This document shows, piece after piece, positions 37,605-47,100 of a stretch of 64,000 nt of DNA; position 1 is the first letter of the stretch, and each line of letters opens with the position of its first letter. The notes under the pieces were generated by a model that was given only the letters and a program-made list of their open reading frames with translations, searched no databases and was not told the origin of the DNA. The DNA is taken from contig NZ_PCOY01000003.1 in the NCBI RefSeq assembly GCF_002979475.1, forward strand, positions 186,001 through 250,000. The letters are read 5' to 3'. The DNA is from Microbacterium sp. MYb62 (GTDB lineage Bacteria; Actinomycetota; Actinomycetes; Actinomycetales; Microbacteriaceae). A program made the translations under genes and the position numbers.

Positions 37605-39062
37605 TCAGCCGCGCTCGGGGGTGTGCACGCGCGCGAGAAACCGCGCGGTGCGCGGCGACGGCCCGCGCGGATCGAGGAGCGAGACGACCACCGTCACCGC
37701 CGTGGCGAGGGGGATCGTCCACGCGGCGGGCTGGGCCAGATACGGCGCGGCGACCCCGACGCCGCCGACCGCCGCGTGCACGAGCAGTGCGAGACCCGCG
37801 GCGATCCCGCCCGACAGCATCCCGGCGACCGCCCCGCGGGCGGTGAGCCCTCGCCACCAGACCCCGAGCAGCACGACCGGCGACAGCGTCGACGCCGCCA
37901 CCACGAACACCACACCGACACTCGAACCGAGTCCCGCCGGCGCGGTCAGCAGGGCGACGGCGAGGGGCACCAGCGCGCAGAGCACGGCCGACAGCCGGAA
38001 CGAGCGCACCGACCCGGAGAACACGTCCTGGCTGATGACGCCCGCGAGCGACACGACGAGGCCGGCCGACGTCGCCAGGAACGCCGCGAACGCTCCGGCG
38101 ACGATCAGCGCGGTCAGGAGTTCGCCGAGAACGCCGGGGAAGACCCGCGACGGCAGCAGCAGCACCACCGTGTCGGCGACGCCCGGCACCGCGAGATCGG
38201 GGGCGGCGATGCGCGCCAGCAGTCCCATCGTGCTCGACACCGCATAGAACGCGCTGACCATGCCGATCACGATCACGGTCGTGCGCCGTGCCGAGACCCC
38301 GGTCGGACTCGTGTAGAACCGCACCAGCACGTGCGGCAGGCCCATGGTGCCCAGCAGCAGCGCGAGCAGGAGGGATGCCGTCTCGTACGCGTCGAATCCC
38401 GAGGGGCCGGCCTCGACCGGGAACACCAGCGCGGGATCGAAGTCGTACGGCCCGCCGCTGAGCGCGAAGGCGATGAACACCACCGGCACGAGAAGCGCGG
38501 TGAGCTTGAGCCAGTACTGGAATGCCTGCACGTAGGTGATGGCGCGCATGCCACCCGCGGCCACCGCAGCGGCCACCAGCACCGCGACGGTCACGGCCCC
38601 CACCCATTCCGGAAGGCCGGCGACGACGAACAGCGTGATCCCGGCGCCGTGCAGCTGCGGCACGATGTAGAGCCAGCCGATCACCAGCACCGCGATGCTG
38701 GTCACACGCCGCGCCGACGTCGACTCCAGTCGCGCCTCGATGAAGTCGGGGATCGTGTACGCCCCGCTGCGACGAAGCGGCGCTGCCACGAACGCGAGGA
38801 CCAGGAGGTAGCCGGCCGCGTATCCGATCGGGAACCAGAAACCGCGGGCGCCGTCGAGCAGCACGAGGCCCGACAACCCGAGGAAGGTGCCGGCCGAGAG
38901 GTACTCTCCGCTGATCGCCGACGCGTTCCACACCGGGCGAACGGTGCGCGAGGCCACGAAGAAGTCGCCGGTCGTCCGCGAGATGCGCAGACCGTAGACA
39001 CCGATGAGCAGCGTCGCGATGATCACGAGCGCGACCCCGATGAGATCGAGGACCGCGTTCAT
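37605..39062 (-). CDS. SSS-family cation:carboxylate symporter (ActP/MctP-like)
   Basis: This 485-residue multipass protein belongs to the solute:sodium symporter family. The N-terminal ISGEYLSAGTFLGLSG block and MGLPHVLVRFYTSP are characteristic of the acetate/monocarboxylate transporters ActP and MctP. About thirteen membrane segments fit. The ATG at 39062 overlaps the stop of the small membrane protein as ATGA. That upstream partner and the nearby CstA support a role in uptake of acetate, pyruvate or a related acid, possibly controlled by the LytS/LytTR genes. Confidence 0.88.
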   Translation of the reverse strand: MNAVLDLIGVALVIIATLLIGVYGLRISRTTGDFFVASRTVRPVWNASAISGEYLSAGTFLGLSGLVLLDGARGFWFPIGYAAGYLLVLAFVAAPLRRSGAYTIPDFIEARLESTSARRVTSIAVLVIGWLYIVPQLHGAGITLFVVAGLPEWVGAVTVAVLVAAAVAAGGMRAITYVQAFQYWLKLTALLVPVVFIAFALSGGPYDFDPALVFPVEAGPSGFDAYETASLLLALLLGTMGLPHVLVRFYTSPTGVSARRTTVIVIGMVSAFYAVSSTMGLLARIAAPDLAVPGVADTVVLLLPSRVFPGVLGELLTALIVAGAFAAFLATSAGLVVSLAGVISQDVFSGSVRSFRLSAVLCALVPLAVALLTAPAGLGSSVGVVFVVAASTLSPVVLLGVWWRGLTARGAVAGMLSGGIAAGLALLVHAAVGGVGVAAPYLAQPAAWTIPLATAVTVVVSLLDPRGPSPRTARFLARVHTPERG

Positions 39063-39433
39063 TCGCGATCCCGGAGCGCCCGATACCGACGTTCGTTGCG
39101 GGCGGCCGTGCGCACGTAGAGCACCGCGAACACGAGGATGATCGGATAGAACGCGTAGGCCTGCAGCAGCCAGGACAGCGGCAGACCCCACACCACGACG
39201 CGCCCGATCTCGGGGATGAGCGCGATGGCCAGGGTCAACGCGATCACGACGACCACGAACCCCGCCACCGTCCCGAGCGCGAGTCGGAGTTGACTGCGCA
39301 TCAGTGCCCGCGCATAGACGGCATCCGCTTCGTCCACCGGGGAGCCGGGCAGCGCGATGCCGCGGGTGAAGGTCGCCGGCCGCCGATCGGGCAGATCGGC
39401 CGTCACCCGCACGCGCTTCGGCTTCTCGGTCAT
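39059..39433 (-). CDS. small membrane protein preceding the SSS symporter
   Basis: This 124-residue protein has a polar N-terminus and two membrane helices (about 55-75 and 87-108), ending in a basic tail (RNERRYRALRDRE). In position and layout it resembles YjcH/DUF485-type subunits found next to ActP-like symporters, but the sequence match is weak, so no firm family is given. Start ATG 39433 overlaps the LytTR gene stop as ATGA. Confidence 0.8.
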   Translation of the reverse strand: MTEKPKRVRVTADLPDRRPATFTRGIALPGSPVDEADAVYARALMRSQLRLALGTVAGFVVVVIALTLAIALIPEIGRVVVWGLPLSWLLQAYAFYPIILVFAVLYVRTAARNERRYRALRDRE

Positions 39434-40167
39434 CCTGCGCCCTCGCCGCGCAGCAGCGTCTCGCGCACCGCGGGCACCAGGCGCCGGCTGACCGGCAGGG
39501 CGACCGCGCCGATCGAGACCGCGGGCTCCGCCCCCGAGAGCCGCGCCTCCGTCACCGCGGACATGCGCACGAGCGAGGAGCGATGGATGCGCAGGAATCC
39601 GGCGTCGGCCCACCGCGCCTCGAGCTCGGAGATCGGGATGCGCACCAGGTGTCCCGTCCCGTCGCCCGTGTGCAGCCGCGAATAGTCACCCTGCGCCTGC
39701 ACCCAGCGCACGTCGCTGCGGCGCACGAACCGCACCACGGATCCGACCGTGACCGGGAGCATCTCGTCGTCTCCGGCGGCCGCGGTCTCTCCGAGTTCGA
39801 CCACCCGGTCGACGGCCTGACGCAGCCGTTCGGCGCGCACGGGTTTGAGCAGATAGTCGGCAGCCCGCAGCTCGAACGCTTCCACGGCCCTGGCCTCGTC
39901 GGCCGTGACGAACACGACGGCGGGCGGTTCGGCGAGAGTGGACAGGGCGCGAGCGAGCTCCATGCCGCTGAGTCCCGGCATGTGGATGTCGAGGAATGCG
40001 ATCCGCACCGCCCGCTCCGACAGCAGCCGCAACGCCTCCGCGCCGGACGACGCCGTGACGATCCCGCCGATGCGGGGATCGGTGCGCAGCAGGTGGACCA
40101 GCTCGTCCAGAGCGGGTCGCTCGTCATCCGCGACGAGCACGTCGATCTGCTGTGCACTGTTCGTCAT
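39430..40167 (-). CDS. LytTR-type response regulator
   Basis: This 245-residue protein has a receiver domain (about 8-125; acidic pocket ADDE, phosphorylated Asp60 in FLDIHMPG, Lys near 108 in LLKPV) and a C-terminal LytTR DNA-binding domain (about 135-235; RWVQAQGDYSRLHT and FLRIHRSSLV). It is expected to be phosphorylated by the adjacent kinase, whose gene ends five bases upstream. LytTR regulators of E. coli (BtsR, YpdB) control pyruvate transporters, which matches the flanking cstA and SSS genes. Confidence 0.93.
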   Translation of the reverse strand: MTNSAQQIDVLVADDERPALDELVHLLRTDPRIGGIVTASSGAEALRLLSERAVRIAFLDIHMPGLSGMELARALSTLAEPPAVVFVTADEARAVEAFELRAADYLLKPVRAERLRQAVDRVVELGETAAAGDDEMLPVTVGSVVRFVRRSDVRWVQAQGDYSRLHTGDGTGHLVRIPISELEARWADAGFLRIHRSSLVRMSAVTEARLSGAEPAVSIGAVALPVSRRLVPAVRETLLRGEGAG

Positions 40168-40172
40168 GGTCG

Positions 40173-41354
40173 TCAGTCGTTGTCGGGGTCGTGCTGCGGT
40201 TGGGATTTCGGCACCCGCATGCGCACCAGGGTACCCGCGCCCGTGTTCGTCTCGACCACCAGGCCGCCGTCGGCACCGTAGAGCTGGCGGAGTCGGGTGT
40301 CGACGTTGCGGAGCCCGACGTGCACGCCGTCATCGCCGGCGGTGAGCGTGGCCCTCAGTCCCTCGGGATCCATGCCCACGCCGTCGTCTTCGACCGTGAT
40401 CTCGGTGTGGGTGCCGTCGTCGCGCGAGGCGATGCGGATCTCCCCTCCTCCTTCGCCCGGTTCGAGGCCGTGACGTACGGCGTTCTCGACCAGCGGCTGC
40501 ACCGAGAGGAACGGGATGACGGTCGCCAGCGTCTCCGGTGCGATCTGCAGCACCACCCGCAACCGGTCGCCGAAGCGCGCGCGTTCCAGTTCGAGGTAGG
40601 AGTGGATGCTGCCCAGCTCCTCCGCGAGCGTCGTGAACTCCCCCTGGCGCCGGAACGAGTACCGGGTGAAGTCGGCGAACTCGAGCACCAGCTCCCGTGC
40701 TCGGGCCGGATCGGTGAGGACGAACGACGCGATCGCGGTGAGGGCGTTGTAGATGAAGTGCGGCGAGATCTGCGCCCGCAGCGACCGCAGCTCCGCCTCG
40801 GCGAGCTGGGTCCTCGATGCATCGAGTCCGCCGAGTTCGACCTGCGCCGCACACCAGTCGGCGACCTCTTCCGCTGCGCGCACGAGCGCGGCCCGCACGG
40901 GAGCGGCGAATGCGACCACCACGCCGACCGTCCTGCCGTCGATGAGGATCGGTGCGCCGACGGCTTCGAGCTCGTCGGCCTCCCCCGACGCCGGGAAGAC
41001 CTGTCGACGTCCGGTCGCCCTGACACGTTCGGCGATGCGTCTCGCGCTCGGCTCGAGTCCGTCGGAGGCACCGTCGAAGGAGACCACATCGTCGGCGCTC
41101 ACGATCGCGACCGCGGCACTGCCGAGGAGCACCCGCAGATGCCGTGCGGCCTTGATCACATCGGGTGCCGCGAGCCCTTCCCGAAGATGCGGCGCCGCCA
41201 GGCTCGCCTGGTGCAGCGCGGTGAGAGCTGCCTGTTCGGCGTCGCTTCCGAGGTCGGCGGCACCGCGCGCCAGTCGACGTGCGAGCAGGAGGAGCACCGA
41301 GAGGACGATGCCGCCGAGCACGCCGAGGATCGCTGCGAGAACGACGTCGGTCAT
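40173..41354 (-). CDS. LytS-type sensor histidine kinase
   Basis: This 393-residue kinase has one N-terminal membrane helix (about 4-25), a GAF-like input domain (about 65-165, ending ILIDGRTVGVVVAFAAP), a His_kinase domain with SPHFIYNALTAI (His199) and an HATPase domain (ENAVRHGLE, DDGVGMDPEG, GVHVGLRNV). The many-helix LYT sensor of LytS and BtsS is missing, so the signal is probably read in the cytoplasm. It is followed five bases later by the LytTR regulator and preceded 31 bases upstream by ybdD, all in one direction with cstA. Confidence 0.92.
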   Translation of the reverse strand: MTDVVLAAILGVLGGIVLSVLLLLARRLARGAADLGSDAEQAALTALHQASLAAPHLREGLAAPDVIKAARHLRVLLGSAAVAIVSADDVVSFDGASDGLEPSARRIAERVRATGRRQVFPASGEADELEAVGAPILIDGRTVGVVVAFAAPVRAALVRAAEEVADWCAAQVELGGLDASRTQLAEAELRSLRAQISPHFIYNALTAIASFVLTDPARARELVLEFADFTRYSFRRQGEFTTLAEELGSIHSYLELERARFGDRLRVVLQIAPETLATVIPFLSVQPLVENAVRHGLEPGEGGGEIRIASRDDGTHTEITVEDDGVGMDPEGLRATLTAGDDGVHVGLRNVDTRLRQLYGADGGLVVETNTGAGTLVRMRVPKSQPQHDPDND

Positions 41355-41385
41355 GCCTTCAGCCTAGGCACTGGCATTGCCGCGC

Positions 41386-41631
41386 TCAGCAGCAGCGGGC
41401 ACCGGGGTTGCGATCCTGATCGTCCATCCGCTGCCGCCAGAACTGTCGTTCGGTCAACGGCTCCTCATCCGGATGCCGGCGACGATGATGGGCGACGTAG
41501 GTCGCATAGGCGGTGTCGCCCATCAGCGTCGTCATGTACCAGCGGATGCCGCGGCCGACCCGCCCCACGGCGCCGATGAGCGTCCGCAGGAGGGTGGTCG
41601 CGGCATCCGTCCGACTCATGGTGTCGGCCAT
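41386..41631 (-). CDS. YbdD/YjiX family small protein
   Basis: This 81-residue protein matches the small proteins that follow CstA/BtsT genes: the block MGDTAYATYVAHHRRRHPDEEPLTERQFWRQRMD is close to the E. coli YbdD/YjiX pattern. The ATG at 41631 lies one base past the cstA stop; an in-frame ATG four codons later is an alternative. It ends in CC, just before the kinase gene. Its role beside the carbon-starvation transporter is not settled. Confidence 0.88.
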   Translation of the reverse strand: MADTMSRTDAATTLLRTLIGAVGRVGRGIRWYMTTLMGDTAYATYVAHHRRRHPDEEPLTERQFWRQRMDDQDRNPGARCC

Positions 41632-41632
41632 C

Positions 41633-43918
41633 TCAGTGCGTCGACGCCTTGCGCTCGTCGGCGAGGATCGGCTCCCACTGCTTCTCGAGCTCGCGCTCCT
41701 CGGCGCTCGGCAGGAAGCCCGCCGGGGCGAAGCGGCGCGAGGCCACGGGGGCGTCCTCGGTGTTCTCGCCGCCACCGTTGCGGATGGCCTTGATCGTGAC
41801 GATCACGGCCATGACCATCACGATGATCGCGAGGGTGACGAAGATGATCGACAGCGTGCCCTGCACGGCGGTGTTGCGGATGACCGCGTCGAGCACCTCC
41901 GGGCCACCGAGCGAGGTGTCTCCGCTGTCGCGGGCGGCGACGTACTTGAAGTGGTTCGCCCAGTAGCCGATCGCGGGCACCGGGGAGAGGATCTTGTAGA
42001 GCGACGCCGTGATGGTCACGACCGCGGTGAACGCGAGCGGCAGCGCGATGATCCACAGCCACTTGAAGTAGCTCCGGCCGCGCTTGGCGACGATCGCCAG
42101 CACCACGGCGAGCGCGATCGCGGCGAGCAGCTGGTTGGCGATGCCGAACAGCGGGAAGAAGGTGTTGATGCCGCCGAGCGGGTCGGTCACACCGAGGATG
42201 AGGATCGCTCCCCAGCCGGCCACCATGATCGCGGTGCAGATCCAGACGCCGGGACGCCACGACACGTCGCGGAACTTGGGGAACCAGGCGCCGATCGAGT
42301 CCTGCAGCATGAAGCGGGCGACACGCGTGCCGGCATCCACCGCGGTGAGGATGAACAGCGCCTCGAACATGATCGCGAAGTGGTACCAGAACGCCATGAG
42401 GGCCTGCCCGCCGAGGGCCTGCTGCATGATGTGCGCGAGGCCGAGCGCGAGGGTCGGTGCTCCACCGGTGCGCGAGACGATCGATTCCTCGCCGACCGCG
42501 GCTGCCGTGCCCGTGAGCATCTCGGGCGTGAGGTTCACCCCCGTCAGCCCCAGCGAGTTGACGAAGGCCACGGCCCCTTCGACCGTGCCCCCTGTCGCGG
42601 CCGCCGGCGCGTTCATCGCGAAGTAGATGCCCTGATCGATCGAGATCGCGGCGACGAGCGCCATGATCGCGACGAACGACTCCATGAGCATGCCGCCGTA
42701 GCCGATGAAGCGCGTCTGGCGCTCCTTCTCGATGAGCTTCGGTGTCGTCCCGGAGGCGATCAGCGCATGGAACCCGGAGAGGGCACCGCACGCGATCGTG
42801 ACGAACAGGAACGGGAAGAGCGGACCGGCGAACACCGGGCCCATGCCGTTCTCGCCGAAGATGCTCACCGCGGGGACGGTGATCTCCGGACGCACCAGCA
42901 CGATGGCGCCGGCGAGCATCACGATCACGCCGATCTTCATGAAGGTCGACAGGTAGTCGCGCGGGGCGAGGAGCAGCCAGACCGGGAGCACGGCGGCGAT
43001 GAAGCCGTAGATGATGATGCCCCAGGCGATCGTGGTGCGGTCGAGGTGGAAGATCGCCTGGCCCCAGTCGGTGCCGGCGACCCAGCCGCCGCCGATGATC
43101 GCCGCCATCAGCAGCACGAAGCCGATGATCGACACCTCCGTGACCTTGCCGGGGCGGAGGTAGCGCAGGTAGACGCCCATGAAGAGCGCGATCGGGATGG
43201 TCATGGCGACCGAGAACACACCCCAGGGGCTCTCGCCGAGTGCGTTGACCACGACGAGCGCGAGGATCGCGACGATGATCAGCATGATCAGCAGCGAGGC
43301 GATGATCGCGGCGGTGCCACCGATCTTGCCGAGTTCCTGACGGGCCATCTGGCCGATCGTGCGTCCGCCGCGGCGCATCGAGAAGAACAGGACGGTGTAG
43401 TCCTGTACGGCACCGGCGAGCACGACGCCCACGATGATCCAGATCGTGCCGGGGAGGTAGCCCATCTGCGCGGCGAGCACTGGTCCGACGAGCGGTCCGG
43501 CTCCGGCGATGGCGGCGAAGTGGTGACCGTAGAGGACGCGGCGGTCGGTGGGGACGTAGTCCTTGCCGTCCTGCTTGACCTCAGCCGGGGTGGCCCGGCG
43601 GTCGTCGGGGCGGGTGATGTACTTCTCGATCACCTTCGAGTAGAACCGGTAGCCGATCAGATACGTGCACACCGCGGCGAACACGAACCAGATCGCGTTG
43701 ACCGTCTCTCCGCGGACGATCGCGAGCATGGTCCAGGCGACGGCGCCGAGAAGGGCGATCGCGGCCCACAGGATGATCTTCGGCAGGGTCCAGCGGTTCG
43801 CCTTCTCGTGATGCTCATCGGTGAGGGCGACGGAGGGGAGTTTCGGATCGGTGACGATCACGGGCTCGTCATCGACGAGTCCTGCGCCGTCGCGGCGGCG
43901 CGACGAAGGTGCGGTCAT
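41633..43918 (-). CDS. cstA: CstA-family pyruvate/peptide transporter
   Basis: This 761-residue protein has about sixteen to eighteen membrane helices and the CstA blocks GHHFAAIAGAGPLVGPVLAAQMGYLPG, QDYTVLFFSMRRGGRTIG, and FHALIASGTTPKLIEKE. In E. coli the homologues CstA and BtsT import pyruvate with protons; early reports suggested peptide uptake. The ATG at 43918 has GAGGAG upstream; the frame continues further but composition changes. ybdD follows after one base, then the LytS/LytTR pair. Confidence 0.93.
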   Translation of the reverse strand: MTAPSSRRRDGAGLVDDEPVIVTDPKLPSVALTDEHHEKANRWTLPKIILWAAIALLGAVAWTMLAIVRGETVNAIWFVFAAVCTYLIGYRFYSKVIEKYITRPDDRRATPAEVKQDGKDYVPTDRRVLYGHHFAAIAGAGPLVGPVLAAQMGYLPGTIWIIVGVVLAGAVQDYTVLFFSMRRGGRTIGQMARQELGKIGGTAAIIASLLIMLIIVAILALVVVNALGESPWGVFSVAMTIPIALFMGVYLRYLRPGKVTEVSIIGFVLLMAAIIGGGWVAGTDWGQAIFHLDRTTIAWGIIIYGFIAAVLPVWLLLAPRDYLSTFMKIGVIVMLAGAIVLVRPEITVPAVSIFGENGMGPVFAGPLFPFLFVTIACGALSGFHALIASGTTPKLIEKERQTRFIGYGGMLMESFVAIMALVAAISIDQGIYFAMNAPAAATGGTVEGAVAFVNSLGLTGVNLTPEMLTGTAAAVGEESIVSRTGGAPTLALGLAHIMQQALGGQALMAFWYHFAIMFEALFILTAVDAGTRVARFMLQDSIGAWFPKFRDVSWRPGVWICTAIMVAGWGAILILGVTDPLGGINTFFPLFGIANQLLAAIALAVVLAIVAKRGRSYFKWLWIIALPLAFTAVVTITASLYKILSPVPAIGYWANHFKYVAARDSGDTSLGGPEVLDAVIRNTAVQGTLSIIFVTLAIIVMVMAVIVTIKAIRNGGGENTEDAPVASRRFAPAGFLPSAEERELEKQWEPILADERKASTH

Positions 43919-44040
43919 GGGGGTCTCCTCGGGATACGCGACGTTGCGTTCCCCCACGTTAGGAAGGCGAGGCCGAGGGAGGAGGACCGAGGAGCGGATG
44001 CTGCGACGAGCGGCGCGGATCACGCGATGAACGGGCGTCT

Positions 44041-44168
44041 CGTCTCCTCACCGCGCGCGCCCGATGGTCGGGACTCCGCTCGCGCGATGGCCGCCAGGGA
44101 AGAGCTTCGCTCGCCCAACGGCCGGGAAGGGAGACCCGGACGTTGAGCGAGCGAAGTGTGAGGAGACG
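44041..44168. repeat. nested inverted repeats between cstA and the subtilase gene
   Basis: An outer pair of 11-base arms (44041-44051 and 44158-44168, perfect) encloses an inner pair of 16-base arms (44105-44120 and 44141-44156, one mismatch, 20-base loop). The whole lies just past the subtilase stop and about 120 bases upstream of cstA, so it could act as terminator or be an interspersed palindromic element. Confidence 0.75.
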
Positions 44169-44175
44169 CTCAGGC

Positions 44176-47100
44176 CTACTCCGGCTTCTCCGTCTCCGGT
44201 GCCGGCGTCTCCGGTGCCGGCGTCTCCGGTGCCACGGTCGGCGGAGCGCTCGTCTCGGGTGCCGGCGTCTCGGGTGCCGGGGCCTCCGGCGCCGGGGTCT
44301 CCGGTGCCGGGGTCTCCTGCACCGGCTCCTTCGCCTTCTCCGCCTCCGGCACATCGACCGAGACCACCGTGCGGACCGCGGAGTCGCCGTACTGCACGAG
44401 CCCGAGGTAGCGGGTGCCGGCGGTCAGGCCGGTCCAGCGGAGTTCATACGCCGTCTTCTCGCCGCGGACCGCCGCAAGGGGGTTCGGCGTCGCGGTGAAC
44501 GAGCCCTCTCCGGCCGGCAGCACGTTGGCGTAGGTCATGTCCCACGTCATCGGGCCCGTGGTCGCGTACACGTTCGCCACCACGAGGTACGTACCTGCGG
44601 TCGGCGCGGGGATTGTGACCTGCTCGTCCGCCGAACCGGTCGCCGACTGCCACCGCTGGTAGTACTGCAGATCGTCCGGACTCACCACGCGGTACACGGT
44701 GAGGTCGAGGTCGCTACCCTCGTCGTCCGACGAGTCGAGATCGAACCGTGAGAGCGTCGTGCCCTCCGGCACATCCACGATCCAGGCCACGTCCTTGTTC
44801 GCGTCGCCCGAGTTCTCGTTCCCCGAGTGCCCGTCGACCGGGTTCTCCGGGTCGCTGAGCAGCTGGAACGGGGTGAGGCCCGAGAGGTTGAGCGCCAGGT
44901 CACCGTCGAGGCCGGGGATGATGTCGACCGAGGTGCTGCCGTCGGCACCGGTGCCGGTGACCTCCGCCGGAGCATCCGCGGTGACCGGGAACAGCGCGAT
45001 CGGCGAACGCACCGTGTTCTTCGCGCTCGTCCAGGTCAGCGAACCGGTGGCCCACTGCTCCACCGGCGCGCTGGTGTTGTCGAACGTGACCGTGAAGGTC
45101 TTGCTCTGCCCCGGGCGGTCGAACTTCAGCTGCGCGGGGGTGACCTTGACGTCGACACCCGGAACCGAGGCCTTCGCGGTGAACGTCCCCTTCTCCGTCG
45201 AGGTGACGGTCCGGGTGACGGTCTGCGCGCTGGCCAGCGAGCCGATCGAGATCGAGGCCTGGTTCAGATCGCTGCCGTCGATGGGGTCGATGCCGGGGAA
45301 GTCCGACAGCCCCTTCCCATCGAGGAACGCGGCCCAGTCCTTCACCCCGTTGAGGTAGAGCAGACCCGGGTTCAGATACCGCTTCGCATCGACCTGGCCC
45401 GCACCCTGCTCGAACGGGTTGGTGTTCTTCGTACCGTCGGGCAGCACGGTGTCGTAGGCGGTGGTCATCATCGCCGACTTGATCTCGGCCGGTGTCGCCT
45501 TCGGGCGCTCGCCGAGGTACAGAGCAGCAAGGCCCGCCACGTGCGGCGACGCCATCGACGTGCCGGAGAGGATGCCGAACGTGGGCTCCTCACCCGGAGC
45601 GTTCTCGGTGGCCGCGAGGATCGCGACACCGGGAGCCGCGACATCGGGCTTCATCACATCGCTGCCGTCTGCCAGCATCGGTCCGCGGCTCGAGAAGCCC
45701 GCGATCTGCGGCGTCGGAGTGGTCACGCCCGTGGTGTTCTCACCGACGAGGGTGATCGGACGATCGGCTCCGCCCTGCACGTATGCGAGCACGGCTGCGC
45801 GGTGCACGGCATTCAGGTGCACGGTCGGCACCGCGTGGAAGTCGTTGTCGAGCGAGTCGGCACCGCCGGGCACGTTCACGAGCACCATGCCCGTGCCACC
45901 GGCATCCTTGACGACCTGCGACTTCTCGGCGCGGGCGTTGCCACCGCGGTCGCACACCACGATGTGTCCGGCGACCTCGGCCGGATCGAGGGTGCCGGGC
46001 AGGCAGAGCTGCGGATCGACGGCGCCTGGCGCGGCGGCATCCACTGCGGCGATGGACGGGCCGGTGATCGTCTGTCCGAACGGCACGCTCACCGACGCGC
46101 CGGCCTGTGCGAACCCGTCGAACTGCACGGTGCCCTCCCACGTGGGGATGGTGGAGGCGGCGACCGTCGTGTACCAGGGCGACGCGTGGTCGGCCGTGAC
46201 CGGGTCGGGACCGTCGTTGCCCGCGCTGGTCGCGACGAAGACGCCGGCGGCCGCGGCGTTGAAGAACGCGAGGTCCTCCGGTGCCATCACGGTGCTCGCG
46301 GCGCCCCCGCCGATGGAGTAGTTGATCACATCGACGCCGTCGGCGACGGCCTGATCGATCGCGGCGATGAGGTCGCTCTGCGCGCAGATGTCGTCCGTGG
46401 TGACCGTCGTGTCGGGACCGACGTAGCAGGCCTTGTAGGCCGAGATCTTCGCACCGGGAGCGACCCCCGAGATCGTCCCGAAATCGACGTTCTCGATGCT
46501 GGCGTCGACCTTGAAGTTGCCGGCAGCGGTGCTCGCCGTGTGCGAGCCGTGGCCGTCGCCGTCGCGCGGCGAGAGGTAGTCGTACTGGAAGTCGAAGCCG
46601 GCGGCCTCGGCCCCGGCGAAGAAGTACTGTCCGCCGATGAGCTTCGAGGAGTAGTCGCTCCTGTCCCAGTCCTGGCCTTCGACCATCGCGGCCTGGAACT
46701 GCCCGCCGTCGGACTTGTCGAAGTAGACGTACGTCCCGTCGGTGTAGGGCTGACCACCCTTGCGGCGGTCGTGCTGCTTCTTCTGCTTCTTGATCTTCTT
46801 GCCCTCGAAGGAGGGGTGCTCCGGGGCGATGCCGGTGTCGATCACACCCACCACGACGCCCTCGCCGGCCTTCTCGACTCCTCCGGTCTGCTGCCACACG
46901 CCTCCGCGGCCCTTGCGGTCGTCGCCGAGTCCGAGGTAATCGGTCGACGTCTGCGCGTCGGGGTGACGGATCTCATCGGGGTAGACACCGAGAACATCCT
47001 TCGAGGCACGGAGCGCATCGACCTGCTCACCGCTGAGGTCGGCGCTGAACCCGTTCAGCACGACCTGATAGGTGGTGTCCGGGGTGACGCCGATATCGCT

